Source: Alphaproteobacteria bacterium (GTDB lineage: Bacteria; Pseudomonadota; Alphaproteobacteria; TMED109). From it: a DNA stretch of 64,000 bases. Where the stretch lies: assembly GCA_022825235.1 (NCBI GenBank), contig JAJDYI010000004.1, forward strand, positions 62,001-126,000, in the 5' to 3' direction. The translations under genes and the position numbers were made by a program. Positions 51,660-61,714 of the stretch are shown here, one piece after another (the first letter of the stretch is position 1; every line of letters begins with the position of its first letter). The notes under the pieces were generated by a model, which was given only the letters and a program-made list of their open reading frames with translations, did no database searches and was not told where the DNA came from.

Positions 51660-53918
51660 CTAGATGCGAACGCCGTGGTCCCGCACAAAATTCTGAAACT
51701 GGGGCCGGAAGTTGCCGGGCGAGGTGCGGATGAGGCGCTCCAGATAGGACTCGGCTCGGCCCATCCGAAAGCTCCGGATGGCGGTCTTCACCGGGCCGAC
51801 CGACGCTGGATTCATGGACAGGCTGCGCACACCGATCGCGATCAGCGCCAGGGCGGCCAATGGCTGGCCGGCCACCTCACCACAGACTGACAACTCGACG
51901 TTGCGGTTGTGCGCGCTCCTGACCAGGGTCCGGAGCGCGGTCAACGGCGGGCCCGAGAGAAACGGATACCGCTGGGTGAGTTCCGGATCGCCACGGTCGC
52001 GGGCGTACAGGAAGGCCGTGAAGTCGTTGGTTCCGACCGAAACGAAATCGACGTCGCGCAGCACGGTTTCCGCCTGCCAGATCAGCGCCGGCACCTCGAT
52101 CATGACCCCGACTTCAACGCGTGTCGGCGGGATGCCGCCGCCGGTTTCGTGGGCTGCCACCGCTTGCTTCAACACGGCCCGTGCCCGATCGAGATCCGTG
52201 CGGTTGGCGACCATCGGGAACATCACCCGCATCGGCCGGCCCCCGTGCGCCCGGAGCAGTGCCCGGAGCTGTTCCTTCAGGAGCTGCGGCTGATCGAAGG
52301 CCGTCCGAACTCCGCGCCAGCCCAGCGCCGGATTGCGGGCCCCCTGCCGGTAGGTTTCGAGGGAATCGATGCGCTTGTCCCCCCCCAGATCGAGTGTGCG
52401 GAACGTCACCGGATGGTTGCCGGCCCGCCGCAGCACTTCGCTGTAAAGCGCTTCCTGCTGGTCCGCATCGAGATGGGTCCGCTGCAGCAGAAACGACAGC
52501 TCGGTGCGGTACAGCCCGATGCCGTCGGCGCCAGTGGTGGCGATCTGGTCCGCGTCCGTGACGAACCCCGCATTGATCAGCAGCGACACCGACACCCCGT
52601 CCAGGGTGGCGGCCGGAAAGGGTCGGATCCGCTCGTGCCACTCGGCGTTGGCGGTGCCAGCGAGGAGCAGGCCGCGGAACTGTTCCAGCACGTCTTCCGG
52701 CGGGTCGATGAACACTTCGCCGGTGTCGCCGTTCAGGGCGAGAAGGGTGGCTTCTTCGCAGTGCAGCGTGGCCTCCCGCACCTGGCCGACGACTGGGATG
52801 CCGAGGCTGCGCGCAAGGATGGAGACGTGCATGGACGGGGACCCGCCCTCGAGTACCAGCCCACGGATCCGCTCGATCCCGTACTCGAGCAGGGCGGCAG
52901 GTCCGATGTCACGGGCCACCACCACCAGATCATCCGGATAGGCTTCGCGCTCGCTCTCGCTCGCCAGCAGGGACCGCAGGCGGTTGGCCAGGTCGTCGAA
53001 GTCGGCGAGTCGTTCGCGCAGGTAGGCGTCCGGCAGGTGCAGCATCCGGGCGCGCGTCTCCTCCTGCACCTGGATGACGGCGCCGTCCGCCGTCAACCCC
53101 GCTTCGACGTGCTCGTGCATGCGCCGGATCCATCCCGAGCTGGCCACGAACAGGCGGAAGGCGTCGAGGATCTCGCGCTCGACGCGCCCTCCGCTCGATT
53201 CGACGGTGGCGGCCATGTGGTCGAGGTCGGCGGTCAGTTCCGCGATCGCGGTCCGCAGGCGCGCCCGCTCGACCTCTGGATCTTCGGCCACCGGGTTCCG
53301 CGACACCGTCGCCGGGCCGTGGTGGACCACCTGGCCGAGGCCGATTCCTCCCGCGAGCGGCGTGCCCTGGAACCGGCGCGGGAGCATGACGTTCCCGCTG
53401 GCCTCCGCCAGCTCGACCGGGTCCACGAGACGCGCGCTCCCCACCAGGTCGGCGAGCACCGTGGCGACGGTCTGCAGCGTTTCGATATCGGCATCGGCGT
53501 ACGTGCGGGTTTCCCGGCTTTGGACGACCAGGACCCCGACCGATCGTCCGCCGCGCAGCAGCGGCACGCCCAGGAACGCATGGAACGGCTCCTCGCTGGT
53601 TTCCGGCCGAAAGGCGAAGCGCGGATGCGCCGGCGCATCCTCGGTCGCCAAGGGCTCCCCGTCTGCCGCTACCGCGCCCACCAGCCCTTCGCCCAGGCGC
53701 AGGCGGGTCCGGTGGACGGCCCGGCGGTTCAGCCCGTGAGTCGCGAAGAGCTCCAGCAGGTTGCCGGCCCGGCGCAGGTAGCAGGAGCACACATCCGAAC
53801 CCATCGCCTCGGCCACTTCCCGCATGACCTGTCGGAGGCGCGCGTTCGCTGACCTGCGGCCGCTCATGATCTTTTGCACGCGCGCCAGGAGGCGGCGCGG
53901 TTCGGGCGGCTTCGGCAT
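51660..53918 (-). CDS. ptsP: Phosphoenolpyruvate-protein phosphotransferase PtsP (enzyme I-Ntr)
   Basis: First enzyme of the nitrogen PTS phosphorelay. The 752 residues comprise an N-terminal GAF domain (about 15-150), the HPr-binding helical domain, the phosphohistidine site in GSPSMHVSILARSLGIPVVG and a C-terminal PEP barrel with LDLGGDKR, RTELSFL and SVGTNDFTAF. The ATG at 53918 follows GGGGAG; the in-frame start at 53990 is less likely. No HPr or EIIA-Ntr gene is in the window. Confidence 0.94.
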   Translation of the reverse strand: MPKPPEPRRLLARVQKIMSGRRSANARLRQVMREVAEAMGSDVCSCYLRRAGNLLELFATHGLNRRAVHRTRLRLGEGLVGAVAADGEPLATEDAPAHPRFAFRPETSEEPFHAFLGVPLLRGGRSVGVLVVQSRETRTYADADIETLQTVATVLADLVGSARLVDPVELAEASGNVMLPRRFQGTPLAGGIGLGQVVHHGPATVSRNPVAEDPEVERARLRTAIAELTADLDHMAATVESSGGRVEREILDAFRLFVASSGWIRRMHEHVEAGLTADGAVIQVQEETRARMLHLPDAYLRERLADFDDLANRLRSLLASESEREAYPDDLVVVARDIGPAALLEYGIERIRGLVLEGGSPSMHVSILARSLGIPVVGQVREATLHCEEATLLALNGDTGEVFIDPPEDVLEQFRGLLLAGTANAEWHERIRPFPAATLDGVSVSLLINAGFVTDADQIATTGADGIGLYRTELSFLLQRTHLDADQQEALYSEVLRRAGNHPVTFRTLDLGGDKRIDSLETYRQGARNPALGWRGVRTAFDQPQLLKEQLRALLRAHGGRPMRVMFPMVANRTDLDRARAVLKQAVAAHETGGGIPPTRVEVGVMIEVPALIWQAETVLRDVDFVSVGTNDFTAFLYARDRGDPELTQRYPFLSGPPLTALRTLVRSAHNRNVELSVCGEVAGQPLAALALIAIGVRSLSMNPASVGPVKTAIRSFRMGRAESYLERLIRTSPGNFRPQFQNFVRDHGVRI

Positions 53919-54014
53919 GGATGGTCTCCCCGACGCGTCGGAGCGCTCGATGCCGGTCACGGCTGGAGCCCTATTCTGCCCTTGATCCACCGGCCGTGCG
54001 CCGGTGGCCGTGCG

Positions 54015-55235
54015 CTACGCCGAATCGAGCCCGTAGGCGGCGTGGAGCGCACGAACGGCTTCCTCGGTTGCGGCTTCGTCGATGAGCACGCTGATCTTGA
54101 GCTCCGAGGTGGAGATCACCTGCAGGTTGATGTTGCGTTCAGCCAGGGTTGCGAACATCGTCTGCGCGACGCCCGGACGCGTGCGCATGCCCAGCCCCAC
54201 GATCGAGACCTTGGCCACGTTCGCGTCCGCCACAATCGATTCGAAGCCGATCTGGTCCCGCGCATCCTTGATGGCGCGCACCGCGCGCTCCATGTCGCGT
54301 TCGACCACGGTGAAGGTGTAGTTGATCCGCTCGCCCCCGTGCGAACCCGACTGTACGATCATGTCGACGTTCACGCCTTCCGCCGCGAGCGGCCCGAAGA
54401 TGCTGGCCGAGACGCCCGGCTTGTCATGAACCCCCGTCAGCGTCAGCTTGGCTTCGTCGCGGCTGTACGTGACGCCGGTGACTGCGTCCTGTTCCATGAT
54501 GTCGTCCTCGTCCACCAGCAATGTACCGGGCGTGTCGTGGAAGCTTGAGCGTACCTGGACACTCACGCCGTTGCGCATCGCCATCTCGACGGCCCGCGTC
54601 TCCAGGACCCGCGCCCCGAGGGAAGCCAGTTCGACCATTTCCTCGTAGGCGATGCGTTCGATTCGCCGCGCCGACGGCACGATTCGCGGGTCTGCGGTGA
54701 AGACCCCCTCGACGTCGGTGTAGATGTCGCACCGGTCAGCGGCGAGCGCGGCAGCAACGGCGACCGCGGAGGTATCCGAACCGCCGCGCCCAAGGGTCGT
54801 GATGCGGCCGGTCGAAGCGACGCCCTGGAACCCCGCCAGCACCGGGATTTCGCGGCGCGCGAGCCGGTCCTCGATCTGGGTCGCGCGGATGCGGCGGATG
54901 CGCGCGCGCGCATGGGCGTCGTCGGTTTCGATCGGCAACTGCCACCCGAGCCACGAGCGGGCCGTCATGCCTTCCGACTGGAGGGCGAGCGCCATCAGTC
55001 CGGCGGTGATCTGCTCCCCGGCGGCGACCACCGTGTCGTACTCGCGGGCATCCATCATGGTGCCGATCTCGCGGGTCCAGTGATCCAGTTGATCGGTCGT
55101 GCCGGCCATCGCCGAGACCACGACCGCGGTCTCGTCGCCGGCGCGGAACGCCCTGGCGACCCGGGCTGCGGCCCGCTGCACGTGCGCCACGTCGGATACT
55201 GAGGTTCCGCCGAACTTGAAGACGATGCGCGCCAT
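54015..55235 (-). CDS. lysC: Aspartate kinase
   Basis: First step of the aspartate family (lysine, threonine, methionine). The 406 residues have KFGGTSV at the N-terminus, TTLGRGGSDTSAVAVAAAL and DIYTDVEGVFTADPR in the kinase domain, and two C-terminal ACT domains (TGVHDKPGVSASIF, VGLGMRTRPGVAQTMF) for feedback control. It precedes ptsP by 96 bases and is divergent from ubiG, a common alphaproteobacterial arrangement. Confidence 0.96.
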   Translation of the reverse strand: MARIVFKFGGTSVSDVAHVQRAAARVARAFRAGDETAVVVSAMAGTTDQLDHWTREIGTMMDAREYDTVVAAGEQITAGLMALALQSEGMTARSWLGWQLPIETDDAHARARIRRIRATQIEDRLARREIPVLAGFQGVASTGRITTLGRGGSDTSAVAVAAALAADRCDIYTDVEGVFTADPRIVPSARRIERIAYEEMVELASLGARVLETRAVEMAMRNGVSVQVRSSFHDTPGTLLVDEDDIMEQDAVTGVTYSRDEAKLTLTGVHDKPGVSASIFGPLAAEGVNVDMIVQSGSHGGERINYTFTVVERDMERAVRAIKDARDQIGFESIVADANVAKVSIVGLGMRTRPGVAQTMFATLAERNINLQVISTSELKISVLIDEAATEEAVRALHAAYGLDSA

Positions 55236-55415
55236 GTACGCAGGCCCCGCCGGACACCGCGGGTCCCGCGGCCCGAACCACTGTTGTCAAAGGGACGGCC
55301 GAGTCCGCTGGCAGGGCCGCGCCAGCAGAAAATGGCATAGTCGGGCGGTGGATTCGACTCCCGCCGGGAGACTGCCCGTCGGCGGGTGCGAAGACAGTTG
55401 CCGGAGGATTCCGTC

Positions 55416-56156
55416 ATGGCGCGCGCCAACGCTTCCCCAGCCGCCGTCGACCCGGACGAAATCGCCCGTTTTGACCGGCTCGCAGCCGAGTGGTGGGACC
55501 CTGCGGGCCCGATGGCGCCGCTCCATGCCATGAACCCCGCGCGGCTGGCCTTCATCCGCGATCAGGCAGCTGCCGACCGCGGCGGGCGCCGCCCCTTCGA
55601 TGGGGTCCGGGCGCTCGACATCGGCTGTGGAGCCGGCCTGGTGGCGGAGCCGCTGGCCCGAATGGGCGCCCGGGTCACGGCGATCGATGCGGCCTTGGCC
55701 CAGCTGGATGCGGCGCGCCGCCATGCCGCCGTGGAGGGGCTTGAGATCGACTACCAGGCCACGGATCTTGCCGATCTCGCCGTCGGCGTGCACCGGTTCG
55801 ATCTGGTGACCGCGCTTGAGGTCGTGGAACATGTCCCGGAGCCGGCAGCGTTCCTGGGCCAGGCGGCGGCCTGCGTGGCGCCCGGCGGCGTGCTGGTCGG
55901 ATCCACGCTGAACCGGACGCTTGCAGCCCTGGCCAAGGCCATCATCGGGGCCGAGTACGTGCTGGGCCTGCTGCCCCGGGGCACGCACCGGTTCTCGAAG
56001 TTTGTCCGTCCCTCCGAGTTTGCAGCCCCGCTGACCGCGGCCGGCCTGCAGGTGACCGCCATCCGGGGACTGCACTACCGCGCGCTAGGCGGCGGATGGG
56101 GACTCGGTGACGACGTGTCGGTGAACTACATCGTCGCTGCAGTCCGTCCGGGCTAA
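55416..56156 (+). CDS. ubiG: Ubiquinone biosynthesis O-methyltransferase UbiG
   Basis: Carries out both O-methylations of ubiquinone synthesis. The 246 residues show [25 protein letters not shown], motif [20 protein letters not shown] and the late [16 protein letters not shown] region. The ATG at 55416 has GGAGGA at proper distance. Its stop overlaps the convergent secA stop by four bases. Confidence 0.95.
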   Translation: MARANASPAAVDPDEIARFDRLAAEWWDPAGPMAPLHAMNPARLAFIRDQAAADRGGRRPFDGVRALDIGCGAGLVAEPLARMGARVTAIDAALAQLDAARRHAAVEGLEIDYQATDLADLAVGVHRFDLVTALEVVEHVPEPAAFLGQAAACVAPGGVLVGSTLNRTLAALAKAIIGAEYVLGLLPRGTHRFSKFVRPSEFAAPLTAAGLQVTAIRGLHYRALGGGWGLGDDVSVNYIVAAVRPG

Positions 56157-58789
56157 GCCCGTCCGTGGCAGTGCTTGTATTTGCGTCCAGAGCCGCAGGG
56201 GCAGGGGTCATTCCGTCCGACCCGGCGGCGGGCGCGGGGCGTGCTGTCGCCGCGCGCCAGGGCCGGGCCTGCCTGGGGAGGGGCCACGGGCGGTGGGGGC
56301 GGCGGTGCCGCGCGCGCCTGCATCTGCTCCACGGGGAACGACAGGAGAATGCGGGTCAGCGTATGCCGCATGGCATTCAGCATGCGGTCGAAGAGTTCGA
56401 AGGCTTCGCGCTTGTACTCGTTCAGCGGGTCACGCTGGCCGTAAGCGCGCAGGCCGATGCCCTGGCGCAGGTGCTCCAGCGCCTGAAGGTGTTCCTTCCA
56501 GAGGCCGTCGAGGATCTGTAGGAGCAGCTGCTTTTCCAGGGTGCGGAAGACATCCGCACCGATCTTGGCCTCCTGGCTAGCCATGTGTGCGTCCAGCGCC
56601 TCGTTGATCCGGGCGCGGAGCGTGTCTTCGTCGGCGCCTTCGGCCGCCGCCCAATCGGCGACCGGTAGCGTCAGACCCGAGAGCGCCCGGAGGGTCCGCG
56701 TCAGGGGCTCGATCTCCCACTGCTCGGCATATGCCTTCGGTGGAACGAACTGCTCCAGAAGTTCCTCGACGATGTCGCGACGCATGTCGACAACGGTGTC
56801 AGAGACATCGCCGCCCTCCATGAGTTCACGCCGCTGTTCGTAGATCACCTTCCGCTGCTCGTTCATGACGTCGTCGAACTTCAGCAGGTTCTTGCGAATC
56901 TCGAAGTTGCGCTGCTCGACCTTCACCTGAGCCTTCTCGATGGCGCGGTTGACCCAGGGGTGGACGATCGCCTCGCCCTCCTCCAGGCCCAAGCGGGACA
57001 GCATGTTGTCCAGCCGCTCGCCGCCAAAGATCCGCATCAGATCATCCTCGAGCGACAGGAAGAACTTCGACATCCCAGGATCGCCCTGACGGCCCGAGCG
57101 GCCCCGGAGCTGGTTGTCGATCCGGCGGCTCTCGTGCCGTTCGGTTCCGAGCACGTACAGGCCGCCGGCGGCCAGCGCCTGCTGCTTGGCCGCCTCGATT
57201 TCCGTCCGGATTGCGCGCGCCCGCGTGTCGTCCGTATGGCCGTCGTCGTCGGCTGCGGCAGCCAAGCGCATCTCCAGGTTGCCGCCGAGCTGGATGTCCG
57301 TCCCCCGACCCGCCATGTTGGTCGCGATGGTCACCGTGCCCGGGACGCCGGCCTGCGCAATGATGGCGGCTTCCCGCTCGTGGTAGCGGGCGTTCAGTAC
57401 CTGGTGCGGGATCTTGGCCTTGTTCAGGCGCTTGGACAGGTCCTCGGACTTCTCGATGCTGGTGGTGCCGACCAAGACCGGCTGTCGGCGGGTTCGGGCG
57501 GCTCGGATCTCGTCAGTGATCGCCTGCCACTTCTCGGCAGCCGTCCGGTACACCTCGTCGTCGCAGTCGTCCCGGATCATGGTCCGGTGGGTCGGAACTT
57601 CGACGACATCCACGCCGTAGATCTGCCCGAATTCGCTGGCCTCGGTCACGGCCGTTCCGGTCATGCCGGAGAGCTTCGGGTACAGGCGGAAATAGTTCTG
57701 GAACGTGACCGAGGCGAAGGTCTGGTTCTCGCGCTTGACCTCGACCCGCTCCTTGGCCTCGATTGCCTGGTGCAGGCCGTCGGAATACCGCCGTCCCTCC
57801 ATCATCCGGCCGGTGAACTCGTCGATGATCACGACCTCGCCATTGCGCACGATGTAGTCGCGGTCGCGCTGGAACAGGAGATGCGCCCGGAGCGCCTGAT
57901 GGAGGTGGTGCAGGACGCTAACGTTGTCGGGGTCGTAGAGGCCCCCTTCCTTCATCAGCCCGGCCGTCCGGGCGAGCTCCTCCACGTGCTGGCTGCCAGC
58001 CTCCGTGAACGACGCGGACCGTGATTTCTCGTCGACGTCATGGTCTTCGGGCCGGAGCTTCGGAATGACCCGGTCGACACCGCGATAGAGTTCGGACGTG
58101 TCTTCGGCCGGGCCGGAAATGATCAGGGGCGTCCTGGCCTCGTCGATCAGGATGCTGTCGACCTCATCCACGATGGCCAGCTGAAACGGCCGCTGAACCA
58201 TGTCAGCCAGCCGGTGTTTCATGTTGTCGCGGAGATAGTCGAACCCGAATTCGTTGTTCGTTCCGTAGGTGATGTCGGCGCGGTAGGCGGATCGGCGTTC
58301 CTCGTCGCTGAGACCCGGCACGATGCAGCCGACCTCGAGACCAAGGAACGCGTAGATCGCTCCCATCCAGCCGGCGTCCCGGCGTGCCAGGTAGTCGTTG
58401 ACGGTCACGATGTGCACGCTGCCGGCGAGCGCGTTGAGGTACGCGGGCAGCGTCGCGACGAGGGTCTTGCCCTCGCCGGTCTTCATTTCGGCAATGCTGC
58501 CCTGGTGGAGCACGATGCCGCCGATGAGTTGTACGTCGAAGGGGCGTTGTCCGAGCGTCCGCTGCGCCGCCTCGCGGACGGTCGCGAAGGCTTCCGGCAG
58601 GAGATCGTCGAGGGTCTCGCCGCCCGCCAGACGCTCGCGGAACTGGTCAGTCCGGGCCCGCAGGGCGTCGTCCGTGCAGGCTTGCGCGTCGGCCTCGAGC
58701 GCATTGATGTGCTCGACGGTCTCGCGGTATTTCCGAAGTGTGCGCTCGTTCGGTGTCCCGAAGATGCGCTGGGCAACAGCACCTAGCAT
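56153..58789 (-). CDS. secA: Preprotein translocase ATPase SecA
   Basis: Motor of Sec-dependent export. The 878 residues include Walker [49 protein letters not shown] and the C-terminal zinc and SecB-binding motif [19 protein letters not shown]. Size is typical. It faces argJ across a 380-base divergent region. Confidence 0.97.
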   Translation of the reverse strand: MLGAVAQRIFGTPNERTLRKYRETVEHINALEADAQACTDDALRARTDQFRERLAGGETLDDLLPEAFATVREAAQRTLGQRPFDVQLIGGIVLHQGSIAEMKTGEGKTLVATLPAYLNALAGSVHIVTVNDYLARRDAGWMGAIYAFLGLEVGCIVPGLSDEERRSAYRADITYGTNNEFGFDYLRDNMKHRLADMVQRPFQLAIVDEVDSILIDEARTPLIISGPAEDTSELYRGVDRVIPKLRPEDHDVDEKSRSASFTEAGSQHVEELARTAGLMKEGGLYDPDNVSVLHHLHQALRAHLLFQRDRDYIVRNGEVVIIDEFTGRMMEGRRYSDGLHQAIEAKERVEVKRENQTFASVTFQNYFRLYPKLSGMTGTAVTEASEFGQIYGVDVVEVPTHRTMIRDDCDDEVYRTAAEKWQAITDEIRAARTRRQPVLVGTTSIEKSEDLSKRLNKAKIPHQVLNARYHEREAAIIAQAGVPGTVTIATNMAGRGTDIQLGGNLEMRLAAAADDDGHTDDTRARAIRTEIEAAKQQALAAGGLYVLGTERHESRRIDNQLRGRSGRQGDPGMSKFFLSLEDDLMRIFGGERLDNMLSRLGLEEGEAIVHPWVNRAIEKAQVKVEQRNFEIRKNLLKFDDVMNEQRKVIYEQRRELMEGGDVSDTVVDMRRDIVEELLEQFVPPKAYAEQWEIEPLTRTLRALSGLTLPVADWAAAEGADEDTLRARINEALDAHMASQEAKIGADVFRTLEKQLLLQILDGLWKEHLQALEHLRQGIGLRAYGQRDPLNEYKREAFELFDRMLNAMRHTLTRILLSFPVEQMQARAAPPPPPPVAPPQAGPALARGDSTPRARRRVGRNDPCPCGSGRKYKHCHGRA

Positions 58790-59169
58790 GGCGGCCTTTC
58801 CGGGAGAGCGCGCGCCCCGGCAACAGCTTTCGATGGGGACTTATATATAGGAACGCCCGGTGCGACTTCCGATACCGTTCCGGCGACACGCGAGGGCAGC
58901 GCTCGACTGGCCCTCGGAGCGGCAGCCTGCGTCCTGCCGCCGCCACGAGAGGCGAATGTCTCCGCCCAGTCCCACCCGTGAACGGGCCGAACCGAACCCG
59001 CTGCAGGACGCCGCGATCGTAGCATGTTTCTGACGCGCCCATGCGAAGCCCCTACAATGCGCGCCCGCTCGACGGGCGACGACGGTGGCCGGGAACCCGG
59101 AAGGGAACTCGGACCACAAGCCCGTTGCCGAGCCGGGCTCCCTGTTCCGGCTGCCGCTCGATTGTTGTG
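58790..59169. other. Divergent control region between secA and argJ
   Basis: 380 bases without a convincing gene. An AT-rich core, TTATATATAGG, near 58842-58852 stands out in this high-GC DNA and may belong to a secA promoter on the minus strand. An open plus-strand frame from 59041 only extends argJ upstream with untypical residues. Confidence 0.35.
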
Positions 59170-60402
59170 ATGTCTGATCGCGCCCCGCTTGCCCCGCCCC
59201 GCTTTCCGGACCTGCCGGCCATCTCCGGTCTCGTGCTCGCGTCCGGCCACTGCGGGATCCGCACGCCGGGCCGCCGGGACCTGCTGATTGTCAGCCTGCC
59301 GAACGCGGCCAGCGCCGCCGTCCGGCTAACCCGGTCGCGAACGGCGTCCCCGGCTGTGCTCTGGTGCAAACGCATCCGGCGGCGGCGGCAGGCCCGGGCG
59401 CTCGTGGTCAACTCAGGCAACGCCAACGCCTTTACGGGCCAGCCGGGCCGCGCCGCGGTTCGCGCCACTGCCGAAGCGGTCGCCAGCGTCGTCGGCTGCC
59501 GCGCGCAGGACGTGTACGTCGCCTCGACCGGGGTCATCGGCGAGCCGCTGCCGCTGCCGCAAATCCTGGACGCGATCCCGGCGATCGCATCAGGTGCCGG
59601 CGATTCCGGGTGGGAAGCCGCCGCCGAGGCCATCATGACCACGGACACGTTTCCGAAAGGGGCCGGCGCGGAGACCCAGATCGACGGCCGAACGGTGCGC
59701 ATCGGCGGCATCGCGAAGGGATCCGGGATGATCGCCCCGGACATGGGGACCATGCTCGCCTTCGTGTTCACCGACGCGGATCTTCCGGGCAGTGTCCTCG
59801 ACGAGCTGCTGGGCCCGCTGACCGATCGCACGTTCAACTCCATCACCGTCGACAGCGATACCTCCACCAGCGACACGTGCGCCCTGTTCGCAACTCGGCG
59901 GACGCCGGCCGAGACGCCGGTGGAATCGGCGGACGATCCCCGGCTCGACGCGTTCCGGGGAGCGCTGGAAGGCGTGATGGCGGATCTCGCGCGACAGATT
60001 GTTCGGGACGGGGAGGGGGCCACGAAACTGGTGACCGTGACCGTGCGGAATGCCGCCCGCCCGGCGCACGCTCGGGCGGTGGCGTTTTCGATTGCCAATT
60101 CACCGCTGGTGAAGACGGCCGTGGCCGGCGAGGACGCCAACTGGGGCCGCATCGTGATGGCGGTCGGCAAGGCCGGGGTGCCGGTGAACGCGGAACGCGT
60201 CGGCATCAGCATCGGCGGCATTCCGGTCGCGCACGGTGGGAGTGTCGTGGCCGGCTACGATGAGGCGCCGGTCGCCCGCCACATGCAGGGGCCGGAGATC
60301 TCGCTGGAGGTGTCCCTCGGCGTCGGTACCGAGCAGGCCACGGTGTGGACCTGCGATCTCACGCATGGGTACATCGCGATCAATGCCGACTACCGGAGTT
60401 GA
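59170..60402 (+). CDS. argJ: Glutamate N-acetyltransferase/amino-acid acetyltransferase ArgJ
   Basis: Arginine pathway enzyme that recycles acetyl groups from N-acetylornithine to glutamate. The 410-residue proenzyme should cut itself before Thr194. Usual sequence at this site is ATML; here it is GTML (MGTMLAFVFTDA), so residue 193 is glycine. NSGNANAFTG, STGVIGEPLP, MTTDTFPK and SPLVKTAVAGEDANWGR are intact, and it ends YIAINADYRS. ATG 59170 matches the family N-terminus. mutT starts inside its last codons. Confidence 0.94.
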   Translation: MSDRAPLAPPRFPDLPAISGLVLASGHCGIRTPGRRDLLIVSLPNAASAAVRLTRSRTASPAVLWCKRIRRRRQARALVVNSGNANAFTGQPGRAAVRATAEAVASVVGCRAQDVYVASTGVIGEPLPLPQILDAIPAIASGAGDSGWEAAAEAIMTTDTFPKGAGAETQIDGRTVRIGGIAKGSGMIAPDMGTMLAFVFTDADLPGSVLDELLGPLTDRTFNSITVDSDTSTSDTCALFATRRTPAETPVESADDPRLDAFRGALEGVMADLARQIVRDGEGATKLVTVTVRNAARPAHARAVAFSIANSPLVKTAVAGEDANWGRIVMAVGKAGVPVNAERVGISIGGIPVAHGGSVVAGYDEAPVARHMQGPEISLEVSLGVGTEQATVWTCDLTHGYIAINADYRS

Positions 60403-60808
60403 TCGACCGCTGGTACTGGTTGCTGCCGGCGCGCTGATCAATGCGGACTCGCGGCTGCTGCTGACGCGCCGCCCTCCCGGGAAGCCGATGGCCGGGCTCT
60501 GGGAACTGCCCGGCGGCAAGGTGGAAGCGGGCGAAACGCCGGAAGCCGCGCTGGTGCGCGAGCTGGGCGAGGAGCTGGGACTACTGGCGCAGGCTGCCGA
60601 CCTCGAGCCGCTGACCTTCGCTAGCCACGGGTACGCGGCCATGCACCTTCTGATGCCGGTGTTCGTCCTGCGCCGCTGGGCCGGGGAGCCGAAGGCGCGG
60701 GAGCTGCAGGAGTTGGCCTGGGTGTCGGCGGCGCAGCTTGATTCCCTGGCGATGCCGGCCGCCGACCGGCCACTGGCTCCGCACCTGAAGGTCCTGCTCT
60801 CGGCCTGA
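60383..60808 (+). CDS. mutT: 8-oxo-dGTP diphosphatase MutT
   Basis: Nudix hydrolase of 141 residues with the complete box GGKVEAGETPEAALVRELGE plus the closing EEL (about 45-67), preceded by RRPPGKPMAGLWELP as in MutT. It sanitises oxidised nucleotides. The start at 60383 overlaps argJ by 20 bases and has no ribosome site, so coupled translation is likely. The argJ-mutT pair is common in alphaproteobacteria. Confidence 0.88.
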   Translation: MPTTGVDRPLVLVAAGALINADSRLLLTRRPPGKPMAGLWELPGGKVEAGETPEAALVRELGEELGLLAQAADLEPLTFASHGYAAMHLLMPVFVLRRWAGEPKARELQELAWVSAAQLDSLAMPAADRPLAPHLKVLLSA

Positions 60809-60847
60809 TACCGCCCGTGGCCGCCGGCCGTCGCCCATGCCTGGCGA

Positions 60848-61714
60848 TCACGCCGTCGGGCGCGTGTCCGTTCCTGCCGACTGGGCCGGACCCGGCGGCA
60901 CGCGACCCGTCAACGTCACAAGATCGAACGACGCCGCGATGCCGCCGCCGGCATGCTGATGCCGCGCTTCGTAGAGGCGGCACGCCTGCCTGAATGTCGG
61001 CAGCGTCAGTCGTCCGCTGACCGTCGCTTGCAGGCCGCCGCGCTCGCCGGCGCGGGCCAGCGTCTGCAACAGGCCCCCCACGTTGTCGAACACGAGTTGG
61101 CGCCGGTCGATGTCGGCGACCGGCATGGTGAAGCCAGCGCGGGGCAGCAGGTTGCCCAGCGTCTGAACGTCCGCGAACGGTGGCACCCGGAGAGCGGCCC
61201 CGCCCGTGGCGACCGCTTCGGCCTCGAGCAGAACGTCCCGAAGCTCGCACAGCGTTTCCTCCGCCGGCAACGATGCAAGGAACAGCCCGCCGGGACGGAG
61301 GAGACGGCGGATCTGGACGAGGGAGCCGGGCAGGTCGTTCACCCGGTGCAACGCGAGGGGCGCCAGCACCGTGTCGAAGGCTTCGTCGGCGAAGGGGAGG
61401 AGTTCTTCGTCCCCGACCGCGCCCGGCACGCCGGCCAGGCAGGTCGGATCCGGCGCGAGGACCGTCAGGTCGTTGATGCGCCTCCGCCGCTGGACGAGGC
61501 GGACGATCGCATGGTGGCGCGCGCCGAGCAGGAGACACGCCTCGGATGACTGCTGGAACTCGTCGAACCGTTCGAGGAGCGCTTCGACCAGTTCACCGAG
61601 CAGGCCGGGCGGTTCCCGGCGGGCACACTGCGCCAGCCGCCGCCGGACTGCGCGGCGGTCGAAGAGCTGCGGAACCTCGGACGGGGCGGCCGGCGGGCGA
61701 CCAGCGACCGTCAC
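60848..61714 (-). CDS. Methyltransferase-like protein (BioC/NDUFAF5-like), degenerate motif I
   Basis: 288 residues. The opening PQLFDRRAVRRRLAQCAR and the later DEAFDTVLAPLALHRVNDLPG and RRLLRPGGLFLASLPAEETL match the NDUFAF5/BioC-like group seen next to mutT in alphaproteobacteria. Motif I is CLLLGARHHAIVR, not the glycine-rich SAM loop, so catalysis is uncertain. GTG 61714 overlaps the panE stop as GTGA; ATG 61726 is an alternative start. Converges with mutT. Confidence 0.7.
   Translation of the reverse strand: MTVAGRPPAAPSEVPQLFDRRAVRRRLAQCARREPPGLLGELVEALLERFDEFQQSSEACLLLGARHHAIVRLVQRRRRINDLTVLAPDPTCLAGVPGAVGDEELLPFADEAFDTVLAPLALHRVNDLPGSLVQIRRLLRPGGLFLASLPAEETLCELRDVLLEAEAVATGGAALRVPPFADVQTLGNLLPRAGFTMPVADIDRRQLVFDNVGGLLQTLARAGERGGLQATVSGRLTLPTFRQACRLYEARHQHAGGGIAASFDLVTLTGRVPPGPAQSAGTDTRPTA

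Noticed and set aside
51909-53852. 647-codon open frame on the plus strand
   Set aside because: Antisense to ptsP; Arg/His/Asp-rich with no recognisable family.
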